Source of the DNA: Pseudorhodoferax soli
GTDB taxonomy: Bacteria; Pseudomonadota; Gammaproteobacteria; Burkholderiales; Burkholderiaceae_C
NCBI RefSeq assembly: GCF_003337555.1
Contig: NZ_QPJK01000010.1
Coordinates: 124,001 to 188,000 of the forward strand
Direction: 5' to 3'
DNA: 64,000 bases
Numbering within the stretch: the stretch's first letter is position 1; each line of letters starts with the position of its first letter. The notes beneath the pieces were generated by a model. That model worked only from the letters and a program-made list of their open reading frames with translations. It did no database searches and was not told the origin of the DNA. The position numbers and the translations under genes are program-made. Shown here in pieces: positions 32,412 to 41,380 of the stretch.

Positions 32412-33689
32412 TTGACCGCCCATCTGCACGTCGAACCCGCGTCCGGCCTGATCACGCAGGAGCGCGTGATCCGGCTCGACGGTTTCAGCCCCGCCAGCGT
32501 GGTCACCGTCGAGGCCTGCAGCACGTGGAACGACGGCACGACCTGGCGCAGCCGCACGCGCTTCCTGGCCGATGCCGAAGGCCGTGTCGATCCGGCCCGC
32601 GACATGCCGCTGGACGGCTACGGCATGCCGTCGGCCATGGGCATCGTCTGGTCGATGGCGCCCGACAACCCGTCCGCCATGTTCCCGCCGTCGGGCACCG
32701 CGCCGCTGCAGATCGCCATCGCGGCCCGCGATGCGACCGGCCGCACCGCCAGCGCCACGCTGGAACAGACCTTCATCGCCCCTGGTGTGCGCTGCGAGGA
32801 GGTGCAGACCGAAGGCGTCAGCGGCGCGCTGTACCGGCCCGCCACGCCGGGGCTGCATCCCGTGCTGGTCTACCTGAACGGCTCCAGCGGCGGAATCAAC
32901 CATGCGCGCGCGGCCTTGTTCGCGGCGCAGGGCTATGCCTGCCTGGCGCTCGGCGTCTTCAACTGCGAAGGCCGGCCGCGCTATATCTCGCGCACGCCGC
33001 TGGAGTACTTCGAGAATGCGCTGCAGTGGGTGCGCCGCACGCTGGCCCCGGCCGATGGCTTCGTCGCCATCGCCGGGATCTCGCGCGGCAGCGAGATGGC
33101 CCTGCTCAGCGCCGCGTACTTTCCGGCGCTGGTCTCGGCCGTGGTGGCCGTGGTGCCCACGTCCACCATCAATGGCGTGGCCAGCGCAGGGCAGCCCGGC
33201 GAGCCCCGCAGCGCCACCACCTGGACCTACCAGGGCCGCGACCTGCCCAACGTCTGGGAGCCCAGCGCCACGGCCGACTGGGGCCGCGCCGTGCCTTACC
33301 AGGACGAGGGCGTGCGCCAGGCGCCGGCCTTCGTGTCCACGCTCGAAGACCCCGCCGCCCTGGCACGTGCCAGCATTCCGGTGGAGCGCATCCGCTGCCC
33401 TGTGCTGCTGTTGTCGGCATCCGACGACGGCTTCTGGCCTTCCACGCTCTACGCGCAGCTGGTGCAGCGGCGGATGGCGGCGCCATGCCGCCACATCGAC
33501 TACCGCGGCGCCGGGCACTACCTGTTCTATCCCGGCCTGCCCACCACTGTCATTGGCAAGACCCACGCGATGTCGGGCCAGCGCGTGTCGGCCGGTGGCG
33601 CGCCCGAGGCCAACGCGCTGGCCAACGCGGCGGCGGAGCGCGATGTGCTGCAGTTCCTGCGCGACGTGCGCGCGGGCACCGCCCTGTGA
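32412..33689 (+). CDS. acyl-CoA thioesterase/acyltransferase (BAAT family)
   Basis: 425 aa with the two-domain arrangement of bile-acid-CoA:amino-acid N-acyltransferase and acyl-CoA thioesterases. The beta-sandwich N-domain (SPASVVTVEACSTWNDGTTW, GRVDPARDMPLDG) is followed by an alpha/beta hydrolase. Nucleophile Ser224 in GISRGSEMALL, Asp in SASDDGFWPS, His in RGAGHYLFYP. Bacterial members probably hydrolyse or transfer CoA thioesters. TTG 32412 is the first codon fitting the family N-terminus, with GAGG about 11 nt upstream. Follows the Bug receptor by 13 bp and shares its promoter. Confidence 0.85.
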   Translation: MTAHLHVEPASGLITQERVIRLDGFSPASVVTVEACSTWNDGTTWRSRTRFLADAEGRVDPARDMPLDGYGMPSAMGIVWSMAPDNPSAMFPPSGTAPLQIAIAARDATGRTASATLEQTFIAPGVRCEEVQTEGVSGALYRPATPGLHPVLVYLNGSSGGINHARAALFAAQGYACLALGVFNCEGRPRYISRTPLEYFENALQWVRRTLAPADGFVAIAGISRGSEMALLSAAYFPALVSAVVAVVPTSTINGVASAGQPGEPRSATTWTYQGRDLPNVWEPSATADWGRAVPYQDEGVRQAPAFVSTLEDPAALARASIPVERIRCPVLLLSASDDGFWPSTLYAQLVQRRMAAPCRHIDYRGAGHYLFYPGLPTTVIGKTHAMSGQRVSAGGAPEANALANAAAERDVLQFLRDVRAGTAL

Positions 33690-33698
33690 GGGCCGGCC

Positions 33699-34913
33699 TT
33701 ACTTCAGGCTCTCCACCTTGCCGAAGGGCTCCATCTCCACGCCGTTGTAGCGCACCGGCTGCATCGCGGCCACGGCGTGCAGGTCCTCGGGGCTGTTGGC
33801 CACCGTCACGCCGGGCAGCAGCAGCTCGACCTTGGGGCTCTTGAGGTTGCTGGCGATGCGGCGGATGTTGTCGCGCGTGAGGTTGTCGCCGGCCTCGCGC
33901 AGCACGTGGGCCATGAGCTGCGCGGCGACGTAGCCCGTCACGCCGGAGCTGTTCAATGGGTCCACGCCGGGTGCATAGGTCTTGAGCAGCTCCTTGTAGG
34001 CCTTCATCTCCGGGTCGTTGTCCCAGTTCTTCGAGCCCGGGTCCTTGTAGTAGGCCAGCGAGATCGCGCCCTTGGCCTTGTCCGCACCGGCCGGCTCCAT
34101 CGCCATCTTGACGGAGGCACCGGCGATGTTCACGTAGCGCTCGGGCGTCCAGCCCAGCTCGGCCACCTTGCGCAGCGCCTGCGCCGTGGTGCGCGCGGTG
34201 GAGGCCAGCACCAGCACGTCGGCACCCGAGGCCTTGAGCTGCACGATCTGGGAATCGACGGTCGGGTCGGTCACCTCGAAGGTGGCCTGCGCCACCAGGC
34301 TGGCGTTCTTGCCGGCCAGGCCTTCCTGCAGGCCCTTGAGGATCTCGCGGCCCAGGTCGTCGTTCTGCATCAGGATCGCGACCTTGGCGCCCGGCTTGCT
34401 GGTGGCGATGTGGTGGGCGAACACCTTGCCTTCGCCGCGGTAGCTGCCCAGCATGGGCGTGGTCCAGGGGTACTGCTTGGCGTTGTCGAACTGGCTGGCG
34501 CCGCTCTGCAGGAACAGCTGCGGCACCTTCTTGGCGTTCATGTAGCGCTGCACGGCGGTGTTGCTGGCCGTGCCCAGGCTGCTGAACCAGGCCAGGATCT
34601 GGTCCTGCTCGACCATGCGCCGCGCCACCTCCACCGTCTTCGGGGGCGAGTACTGGTCGTCGTAGACCAGCACCTTGATCTTGCGGCCGTTGATCCCGCC
34701 TTGCTCGTTGAGCTTCTTGAAGTAGGCCTCGGCCACCTTGCCGATGATCGAGTAGCCCGACACCGGGCCCGACAGCGGCATCGGCATGCCCAGCAGGATC
34801 TCGGTGTCGCTGGCGCCGGGGTCGTACTGCTTCTGGGCAAAGGCAGCGGGTGCCAGCAGGCTGGCGGCCAGGGCCGTGCTGGCGAGTGCGAGCGTGCGAC
34901 GGGTGATGTGCAT
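33699..34913 (-). CDS. branched-chain-type ABC substrate-binding protein (orphan)
   Basis: 404-aa periplasmic receptor with signal peptide TRRTLALASTALAASLLAP...AFA and mature start QKQYDPGASDTEILLGMPMPLSGP. LivK-fold motifs: NEQGGINGRKIKVLVYDDQYSP, YPWTTPMLGSYRGEGKVF and ALYYKDPGSKNWDND-like region. No permease or ATPase genes adjoin, so it must use a transporter elsewhere. ATG 34913 chosen from the signal-peptide context. Convergent with the BAAT gene (9 bp apart). Downstream of a LysR gene on the same strand. Confidence 0.92.
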   Translation of the reverse strand: MHITRRTLALASTALAASLLAPAAFAQKQYDPGASDTEILLGMPMPLSGPVSGYSIIGKVAEAYFKKLNEQGGINGRKIKVLVYDDQYSPPKTVEVARRMVEQDQILAWFSSLGTASNTAVQRYMNAKKVPQLFLQSGASQFDNAKQYPWTTPMLGSYRGEGKVFAHHIATSKPGAKVAILMQNDDLGREILKGLQEGLAGKNASLVAQATFEVTDPTVDSQIVQLKASGADVLVLASTARTTAQALRKVAELGWTPERYVNIAGASVKMAMEPAGADKAKGAISLAYYKDPGSKNWDNDPEMKAYKELLKTYAPGVDPLNSSGVTGYVAAQLMAHVLREAGDNLTRDNIRRIASNLKSPKVELLLPGVTVANSPEDLHAVAAMQPVRYNGVEMEPFGKVESLK

Positions 34914-34939
34914 GGAGTCTCCGGTTGGCATGGTTCTGT

Positions 34940-34957
34940 GCGCCGACGGGTCGGCGC
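34940..34957. other. hairpin in leader of ABC receptor gene
   Basis: GCGCCGAC-GG-GTCGGCGC, perfect 8-bp arms, 27 bp before the ATG on the minus strand. Could be a terminator for the upstream LysR transcript or a leader attenuator. Confidence 0.35.
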
Positions 34958-35054
34958 GGGTGGTCGACGACTATGGCGCCGGCCGAGCCCCGGCACCATG
35001 GCCGAAGCGATCACCGCATTGGCGCAATCGGTCTGTGAGACGCCTCTACGTCGC

Positions 35055-35972
35055 CTATGCGTCGCCTGTGCGCGCCTGGCCCGCGCGCGCGTCCGCCACC
35101 TTGCGCACCAGGTCCCAGGCGAGTTGCGCCACGGGCGCCAGCGCGCGGTGTTTGCGCCGCACCAGCACGATGCTGCGGTCGATGCGCGGCAGCAGCGGCC
35201 GCACCACCAGCCCCGGCAGCCCGGCCGGCGGCAGCGCCAGCGTGGGCACGACCGAGATGCCCAGACCGGCATCGAGCATGCGGAAGATCGTCGTCGGGTG
35301 CCCCACCTCCTGCGCCACGGGTGCCTGCACGCCGTGCTGGCGCAAGGCTTCGTCGATCAGCCGCCGGCTGCCCGAGGCGTGGTCGAGCAGCACCAGCGGC
35401 TCGCCGGCCAGCGCGGTCCAGCGCACGCTGCGGCGACGCGCCAGCGGGTGCTGGGCCGGGCAGACCAGGCAGAAGGGTTCGGCCAGGATGGTCTCGGCAT
35501 GCAGCTCATCGCGCTGCGCCGGGTCGATCACCACGCCGAAATCGACCTCGCCCGACAGCACGCTGGCCAGCGCGTCGTGCTGGATGCGGTCCAGCAGCAC
35601 CAACTCCAGCCCCGGGTGCTCCAGCCGACAGCGCGCGATGCAGTCGGGCAGCAGGTTGGCCGACAGCGTGGGGCTGCTGGCCACGCGCACGCGGCCCTGG
35701 CGCTGGGTGGCCAGGCCGCGCACGTCCAGCAGCACGGTGTCGAGCTCGTCCAGCACGCGGTCCAGCCGCGCGGCCAGGCTGCGGCCGGCCTCCGTCAGCA
35801 CCACCTCGCGCGTGGTGCGGTCCAGCAGCTTCAGGCCCAGCTGCTGCTCCAGCTCGGTCACGCAGCGGCTCACGGCCGGCTGGGTCAGGCCGATCTGGTC
35901 GCCAGCACGCGTGAAGCTGGCCTGCGCCGCCACGGCCTGGAACACACGCAACTGGCGCAGGCTCACATTCAT
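35055..35972 (-). CDS. LysR family transcriptional regulator (divergent from bile-acid symporter-like gene)
   Basis: 305 aa. N-terminal HTH LRQLRVFQAVAAQASFTRAGDQIGLTQPAVSRCV, then effector domain from about residue 90 (GRVRVASSPTLSANLLP, VDFGVVIDPA, EPLVLLDHASGSRR, GLGISVVPTLAL). Resembles CysB/PcaQ-like LTTRs acting on divergent transport genes. The 92-bp intergenic region to the symporter is notably A/T-rich and presumably carries both promoters. The stop lies within a pair of 11-bp direct repeats. Confidence 0.93.
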   Translation of the reverse strand: MNVSLRQLRVFQAVAAQASFTRAGDQIGLTQPAVSRCVTELEQQLGLKLLDRTTREVVLTEAGRSLAARLDRVLDELDTVLLDVRGLATQRQGRVRVASSPTLSANLLPDCIARCRLEHPGLELVLLDRIQHDALASVLSGEVDFGVVIDPAQRDELHAETILAEPFCLVCPAQHPLARRRSVRWTALAGEPLVLLDHASGSRRLIDEALRQHGVQAPVAQEVGHPTTIFRMLDAGLGISVVPTLALPPAGLPGLVVRPLLPRIDRSIVLVRRKHRALAPVAQLAWDLVRKVADARAGQARTGDA

Positions 35973-36064
35973 GCGGCCGAATCATAAATTCATCAGATCA
36001 ATCCATTTCTCTTTGGTGCGGCAACGCGGTCCAATCGCGTCATTCCTGTTTTCCCGCTCCGACC

Positions 36065-37084
36065 ATGGCCCGCTCCCGCCTGCTGCCCGACAACTTCACG
36101 CTCTACCTCGTCACCACCGTGGTGCTGGCCAGCCTGCTGCCAGCGTCCGGCCGCTTCGCCCAGGCGCTGGAAGTGGCCACCACCGTGGCCGTGAGCCTGC
36201 TGTTCTTCCTGCACGGCGCCAAGCTGTCGCGCCAGGCCATCGTGGCCGGCATCGGCCACTGGCGGCTGCACCTGGTGGTGGTGGCCAGCACCTTCGTGCT
36301 GTTCCCGCTGCTGGGCTGGGCGCTCCGCCCTGTGCTGCAGCCGCTGGTCACGCGCGATCTGTACACCGGCATCCTGTTCCTGTGCGCGCTGCCGGCCACG
36401 GTGCAGTCGGCGATCGCCTTCGTGTCGATGGCGCGCGGCAACATCCCGGCTGCGGTCTGCAGCGCGTCCGCCTCCACGCTGCTGGGCGTGGCGTTCACCC
36501 CGCTCGTGGTGGGCCTGCTGCTGACGCAGAACGCCGCCATGGGCGACCCGCTGGACGCCATGGGCCGCATCGGCCTGCAGCTGCTGCTGCCCTTCATCGT
36601 CGGCCACCTGCTGCGGCCCTGGCTCGCCGGCTTCCTGCAGCGCCGCGCTTCGGTCATGAAGGTGGTGGACCAGGGCTCCATCCTGCTGGTGGTTTACGCC
36701 GCCTTCAGCCACGCGGTGATCGACGGCCTGTGGACGCAGGTGCCGCTGTCTGCGCTGGCCGGCCTGCTGGTGGTCTGCGCCGTGCTGCTGGGCCTGGTGC
36801 TGACGATCACCACCTGGAGCGCGCGCCGCATGGGCTTCTCGAAAGAGGACGAGATCACCATCGTCTTCTGCGGCTCCAAGAAGAGCCTGGTCAGCGGCGT
36901 GCCCATGGCCAACGTGCTGTTCGCGGCCAACGTGGCTGGCGCCATCGTGCTGCCGCTGATGCTGTTTCACCAGATGCAGCTGATGGTGTGCGGGGTGCTG
37001 GCGCAGCGCTATGCGCGGCGGACCGCCGACAGTCCGGCCGCGCCCAAGCCCGCGCTGCCGAAGGGTGACACACGCGCGGGTTGA
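36065..37084 (+). CDS. bile acid:sodium symporter family protein (YfeH/SLC10A7-like)
   Basis: 339-aa inner-membrane transporter with about ten hydrophobic helices. SLC10-type signatures: TTVAVSLLFFLHGAKLSRQAIVAG, CALPATVQSAIAFVSMARGNIPAAV (the crossover-region helix) and STLLGVAFTPLVVGLLL, later SKEDEITIVFCGSKKSLVSGVPMANV. Homologues move bile acids, pantoate or other organic anions. ATG 36065. Divergent from and probably controlled by the LysR at 35972. Confidence 0.92.
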   Translation: MARSRLLPDNFTLYLVTTVVLASLLPASGRFAQALEVATTVAVSLLFFLHGAKLSRQAIVAGIGHWRLHLVVVASTFVLFPLLGWALRPVLQPLVTRDLYTGILFLCALPATVQSAIAFVSMARGNIPAAVCSASASTLLGVAFTPLVVGLLLTQNAAMGDPLDAMGRIGLQLLLPFIVGHLLRPWLAGFLQRRASVMKVVDQGSILLVVYAAFSHAVIDGLWTQVPLSALAGLLVVCAVLLGLVLTITTWSARRMGFSKEDEITIVFCGSKKSLVSGVPMANVLFAANVAGAIVLPLMLFHQMQLMVCGVLAQRYARRTADSPAAPKPALPKGDTRAG

Positions 37085-37240
37085 CTGCGTCGCTCAAGGG
37101 CTGCGCCGCCGAGCGGTCGGTCGGTCCCGTGGCGATGGGGTGGCGGGCGCGCGGCCGTCGGCGGATCGCGTCCTACACTGCGGCGCGCGAGACCGAGGGT
37201 CCGCTCTGTGTTCCACCCCTCACCGATAGGCTTGCGCAGT

Positions 37241-38335
37241 ATGGACATCGAGTTGAACGTCAACGAAGAGCGTTGGCTGCAGTTTCGGGACTTCAGTGTG
37301 AAGGCTGTCTCGGTCGTCGCCAGCGAATTCCCCAGGCCGGTGGCTCTGGACAGGGATGAGCTGCTGGCGCCGCTGGCCCGCTGCGTCAAACAGGAGCAGT
37401 TCGTCTGCGTGGAGACGCTCAAGCGCCGCCGCCAAGCGCGGGCGATGGTTGTGCGCGATCGCGTCGCCACGGCAGAGCAGCGGGCGCGCGCTCTGCTGAC
37501 GCTGGACGCTGCCGCGGGCGCCGAGGACACCGCCACCTGGAAGGTGGATTTCCGGCGGGCGGTGGAGCAAGCCGCAGAACAGCTCGACCAGAACCCGCGC
37601 TACCGTCTCTTGTGGGAGCTTGACAGGGATCTGCCGCCTAAAACGGCAGCGCCTCGGCAGGACGACGCACCCTACGACGCACGTTCCTTTGTGCGCCTGT
37701 GGCACCTCGTGTCAGCGTCGAGCACACTCCATGACCAACTGGTGGAAGCGTTCGCCTCTGAGCTGCATCCGCTGCTGCGTGAGCGCGACGTCGTGGTGGA
37801 CCGATCCGGGCTGCTCGACCTGGCGGCCTATGTACTGGACGGCACGCTGGAACACGGCTTGCAGCAGTCACTCGATGACGCATCGCCAGACTGGCTGCAA
37901 ACGCCCGACGGACTGCCCAGTGACAACCCGGCCGCCATGGCGCTGCTCGAGGCGTTGACGCAGCGGGAATTCGACGCGGCCTGCGAGGGCGTGGCGCTGC
38001 ACGACGGCGCGCAGGTCCACGCCCTGCGCGCGCGCCACCGGCTGTGGGAGGACCGCCAGGAAACGCTGGACGGAACGATCGACTACCTCGTCGATGCCGG
38101 CATCCTTGTGGTCAAGCCCAACGACGACGCCACGCGCTACACACTGTCGCCCCGCATGGTGGCGCCGTTGATGTCGGCCAAAGCAGCCGGCAGTGGCGGC
38201 TCGGGGTTCACCTTGCTGTCGACGTTGCGCAAGACGAGCGGCGACACGTTCAAGGAACTCGCGAAGGAGGGCGCGCAGATCCTGTTCACGTCGGCCACCA
38301 TCGGTTTGGGCAAGCTTGTCTTGGAGAAGTGGTAG
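37241..38335 (+). CDS. orphan hypothetical protein of atypical codon use
   Basis: 364 aa, no domain recognised. Acidic/helical throughout (EQRARALLTLDAAAGAEDTATWKVDFRRAVEQAAEQL), with a C-terminal Gly/Ser stretch (AAGSGGSGFTLLSTLR) and weakly hydrophobic end FTSATIGLGKLVLEKW. A phage- or defence-like accessory origin is possible. Codons such as TTG, TTT, AGT, CGT, AGG and GCT are far more common than in neighbours, suggesting recent transfer. ATG 37241 is preferred over GTG 37208 (11 more residues) on the basis of the conserved-looking acidic start MDIELNVNEERW. Isolated between unrelated genes with 156 bp of upstream DNA. Confidence 0.75.
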   Translation: MDIELNVNEERWLQFRDFSVKAVSVVASEFPRPVALDRDELLAPLARCVKQEQFVCVETLKRRRQARAMVVRDRVATAEQRARALLTLDAAAGAEDTATWKVDFRRAVEQAAEQLDQNPRYRLLWELDRDLPPKTAAPRQDDAPYDARSFVRLWHLVSASSTLHDQLVEAFASELHPLLRERDVVVDRSGLLDLAAYVLDGTLEHGLQQSLDDASPDWLQTPDGLPSDNPAAMALLEALTQREFDAACEGVALHDGAQVHALRARHRLWEDRQETLDGTIDYLVDAGILVVKPNDDATRYTLSPRMVAPLMSAKAAGSGGSGFTLLSTLRKTSGDTFKELAKEGAQILFTSATIGLGKLVLEKW

Positions 38336-38365
38336 CGCGCTTTCGGCGCGGCCTACACGCCCGCC

Positions 38366-39271
38366 CTACAGCAGCCGATCCGCAAAACTGAAATTCGCCA
38401 AATGCCGCACCAGCTCCGCCGCCAACCTGGGCAGCGGCTGGCCGGCGCGGTTGACGATCTTGGTCTCGCGCTGGGCCCAGGCGTCGGTCAGCGGCACCAG
38501 CGCCAGTTTCAAGGTGCGCGCATGGCGCGCCGCCGACGAGCGCGGCAGGATGCCGATGCCCACGCCGGCTTCCACCAGCAGGCAGATGGATTCGAAGCTA
38601 GACACCTGGATGCGGAACTCCAGGTTGCGCCCCATCTGGCGCGCCAGCGGCGGCAGGAAGTTGGCCAGCGCGCTGCCCTCGGCCAGCGAGATGTGCGGCT
38701 CGTCCAGCGTCTGCACGAAGTCCATGCGCGGCAGCGCCGCCATCGGGTGCCGGGCCGGCACCACCACGACCAGCTCGTCGGCCACGAAATCGCGCACTTC
38801 CAGGCCCTGGGTGTCCACGTTGCCGGCCACCAGGCCGATGTCGGCATGCGCTTCGTGGATCGCCATCACGATCTCCTGGCTCAGCCGCTCGCGCAGGTCG
38901 ATGCTGACGTCCTTGTGCTGCGCCAGGAAGCTGGCCAGCGCGGAGGGCAGGGCGCTCGTGATCGAGGTGGTGTTGGCCAGCACGCGCACGTGGCCCTTGG
39001 CGCCCTGGGCGTAGTCGCGCAGGTCGATCTTCAGGTGGTCCACCTGCTGCAGCACCTTGCGTGCGTGGTGCAGCAGCGCCTCGCCAGCCGGGTTCAGTTC
39101 CACGCCCTGGGGCTTGCGGTAGAACAGCTTGGCGCCGATGTTGTCTTCCAGCTGCTTGATGCGCGTGCTGGCCGCGGCCAGCGAAATGCAGGCGCGCTCG
39201 GCGCCGCGCCGCAGGTTGGATTCCTCGGCGACGAAGACGAACAGACGGAGGTCGAACAGGTCGAAGTGCAT
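38366..39271 (-). CDS. LysR family transcriptional regulator (divergent from Bug/acyl-CoA operon)
   Basis: 301 aa. HTH FDLFDLRLFVFVAEESNLRRGAERACISLAAASTRI, effector domain from ~90 (HVRVLANTTSITSALPSALASFL, GVGIGILPRSSAARHA). Divergent from the operon beginning at 39402, with 130 bp between that hold the shared motif at 39301-39329; a TTGGCA/TACGCT promoter pair spaced 18 bp can be read for this gene just upstream of its ATG. Likely regulator of the Bug/acyl-CoA operon. ATG 39271 places the HTH at the normal distance. Confidence 0.92.
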   Translation of the reverse strand: MHFDLFDLRLFVFVAEESNLRRGAERACISLAAASTRIKQLEDNIGAKLFYRKPQGVELNPAGEALLHHARKVLQQVDHLKIDLRDYAQGAKGHVRVLANTTSITSALPSALASFLAQHKDVSIDLRERLSQEIVMAIHEAHADIGLVAGNVDTQGLEVRDFVADELVVVVPARHPMAALPRMDFVQTLDEPHISLAEGSALANFLPPLARQMGRNLEFRIQVSSFESICLLVEAGVGIGILPRSSAARHARTLKLALVPLTDAWAQRETKIVNRAGQPLPRLAAELVRHLANFSFADRLL

Positions 39272-39300
39272 GGTGGGGCCGCGAGCGTACCGCACCGCGC

Positions 39301-39329
39301 GAACACCCCCTTTGCCAAAAACTGATGGC
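39301..39329. promoter_or_regulatory. shared promoter/operator motif, copy 2
   Basis: 29-bp block agreeing with 26144-26172 at 23 of 29 positions. Lies 30 bp upstream of the LysR start and 73 bp before the first Bug ATG. On the minus strand it supplies TTGGCA as -35 of the LysR promoter. A common regulator of the two catabolic operons is one explanation. Confidence 0.4.
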
Positions 39330-39401
39330 CGCCGGGCCGGTGCGGTGCCATCCTCGCCGCTCTGGCAGCTGCCCACAACAAGCCCATCAGGAGACACGAC
39401 C

Positions 39402-40379
39402 ATGCCGCACCCCTTCCACCGCCCCGTCCGCCGGGGCCTGCTGGCGGGCCTGTTGGGCGCCGCCGCACTCGCCGCCGCACCGGCCTGGGCGCAGCAGCAG
39501 CCCGTGCGCCTGGTCGTCGGCTACGCGGCCGGCGGCCCGGTCGACACGGCCGCGCGCCAGTTCGCGCAAGTGTTCGGCCGCGAGCTGGGCCGCACGGTGA
39601 TCGTGGAGAACAAGGCCGGCGTGGCCGGCGCGCTGGGCGGCGAGGCCGTGGCGCGCGCCACGCCCGACGGCAGCGTGCTGTACTTCGGCGCCAGCCCCAC
39701 GCTGACGATCAGCCCGCACGTGATCAAGACCATGCCGTTCGACACGGTCAAGGACCTGACGCCGCTGTCTCCGGTGCTGACCTACGCCAATGCGCTGGTC
39801 ATCAACAAGGATCTGCCGATCAAGACCCTCAAGGAGCTGATCGCGTATGCGAAGGCCAACCCGGGCAAGGTGTCGTACGGCTCGGCCGGCATGGGGGCGT
39901 CCAACCACCTGTCCGGCGAACTGTTCGCCAAGCAGAGCGGCCTGACGATGACGCACGTGCCCTACAAGGGCAACGCGCCGGCCATGACCGACGTGATCGG
40001 CGGCCAGCTGACCATGATGTTCGACATCGTCAGCACCGCGCGCAACTACATCCAGACCGGCCGCGTGCACCCGCTGGTCGTCACCTCGCGCACCCGCAAT
40101 GCCTCGCTGCCCGACGTGCCCACCATGCGCGAAGCCGGCCTGCCCGGCTACGAGGTGATCGGCTGGTACGGCGTCTACGGCCCGGCCCACATGAAGACCG
40201 AGCAGGTGGCGCTGGTCAACACCGCCGTCAACCGCACGCTGGCCGACGAGGGCCTGCGCAAGCTGTGGGCCGAGCAGGGCTACGACATGTGGAACGGCGC
40301 GCCCGCCGTGCTGGCCGAGCAGCAGCGCAAGGACCTGGAGATGTGGCGTGGCGTGACCAAGGACATCAAGTTCGAATGA
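39402..40379 (+). CDS. Bug-family periplasmic receptor 2
   Basis: 325-aa TctC-type receptor: signal peptide VRRGLLAGLLGAAALAAAPAWAQ, then QPVRLVVGYAAGGPVDTAAR, VIVENKAGVAGALGGE, THVPYKGNAPAMTDVIGGQ and LPDVPTMREAGLPGYEV. Bugs capture carboxylates in the periplasm. First gene of a seven-gene operon; ATG 39402 has AGGAG upstream. The next gene, another Bug, overlaps it by ATGA. Confidence 0.93.
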   Translation: MPHPFHRPVRRGLLAGLLGAAALAAAPAWAQQQPVRLVVGYAAGGPVDTAARQFAQVFGRELGRTVIVENKAGVAGALGGEAVARATPDGSVLYFGASPTLTISPHVIKTMPFDTVKDLTPLSPVLTYANALVINKDLPIKTLKELIAYAKANPGKVSYGSAGMGASNHLSGELFAKQSGLTMTHVPYKGNAPAMTDVIGGQLTMMFDIVSTARNYIQTGRVHPLVVTSRTRNASLPDVPTMREAGLPGYEVIGWYGVYGPAHMKTEQVALVNTAVNRTLADEGLRKLWAEQGYDMWNGAPAVLAEQQRKDLEMWRGVTKDIKFE

Positions 40380-41353
40380 GCGCCGCCATGCCCAAGCACC
40401 TCGTTCCCTGGATCGCCGCGTTGGCCTTTGCCGCACCTGCCTTTGCGCAAGACGCCTGGCCCACCAAGGCCGTCACCATCATCGTGCCGGCCGCGCCCGG
40501 CGGCACCACCGACATCGTCGCGCGGCTGCTGGCCGACGGCCTCTCGCGCGCCTGGGGCCAGAGCGTGGTGGTCGACAACAAGGCCGGCGCGGCCGGCATC
40601 ATCGGCACGCAGCAGCTGGTGCGCTCCGCGCCCGACGGCTACACGCTGATCATGGGCAACATCGGGCCCAACGCGATCAACTACAGCCTGTACAAGAAGC
40701 TGCCCTACAAGGCCACCGACTTCGCCCCCGTGACGCTGGCCGTCTCGGTGCCCAACGTGCTGGTGGTCAACGCCGACTCGGGCATCACGAGTGCCAAGGA
40801 CCTGATCGCCAGGCTCAAGGCCGAACCGGCCAAGCATGCCTTCGGCTCCTCCGGCAAGGGCCAGTCGCCGCACCTGTCGGGCGAGATGTTCCTGCAGCGC
40901 ACGGGCACAAAGGCGGAGCACGTGGCCTACAAGGGCGCTGGCCCGGCCGTGGCCGCGCTGCTGGCCAACCAGTACACCTTCATGGTGGACAACCTGCCCA
41001 GCTCGATGGCGCAGATCCAGGGCGGCAAGTTCCGCGCGCTGGCGTTGACGGGCGCCACGCGCAGCCCGCAGCTGCCCGACGTGCCCACCATGGCCGAGGC
41101 CGGCGTGCCCGACATGGTGGTCACCGCCTGGTTCGGCCTGGTGGCGCCGGCCGGCACGCCGCCGGCGGTAGTGAACAAGATCCAGCAAAGCGCCCGCCAG
41201 GTGCTGCTGGCACCCGAGAACGCGCAGCGCCTGCGCGCCATGGGCGCCGAACCCGGTGGCAACACGCCCGAGGAGTTCGCCCGCTTCATCGACGCCGAAC
41301 GCGCGCGCTGGCACAAGACCGTCGAGGCCGCCGGGCTCTCGATGGACGAATGA
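40376..41353 (+). CDS. Bug-family periplasmic receptor 3
   Basis: 325-aa TctC-type receptor. Signal peptide MPKHLVPWIAALAFAAPAFAQ preceded by four residues if translation starts at the overlapping ATG 40376 (ATGA with the upstream stop); ATG 40388 is the alternative. Mature motifs WPTKAVTIIVPAAPGGTTDIVAR, VVVDNKAGAAGIIGT, PDGYTLIMGNIG, EHVAYKGAGPAVAALL and LPDVPTMAEAGVPDM. Sequence clearly differs from Bug 2, so the operon encodes two distinct receptors in tandem. Confidence 0.92.
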   Translation: MSAAMPKHLVPWIAALAFAAPAFAQDAWPTKAVTIIVPAAPGGTTDIVARLLADGLSRAWGQSVVVDNKAGAAGIIGTQQLVRSAPDGYTLIMGNIGPNAINYSLYKKLPYKATDFAPVTLAVSVPNVLVVNADSGITSAKDLIARLKAEPAKHAFGSSGKGQSPHLSGEMFLQRTGTKAEHVAYKGAGPAVAALLANQYTFMVDNLPSSMAQIQGGKFRALALTGATRSPQLPDVPTMAEAGVPDMVVTAWFGLVAPAGTPPAVVNKIQQSARQVLLAPENAQRLRAMGAEPGGNTPEEFARFIDAERARWHKTVEAAGLSMDE

Positions 41354-41380
41354 CTTTCAACCGACCCTGATGGACCCGAC

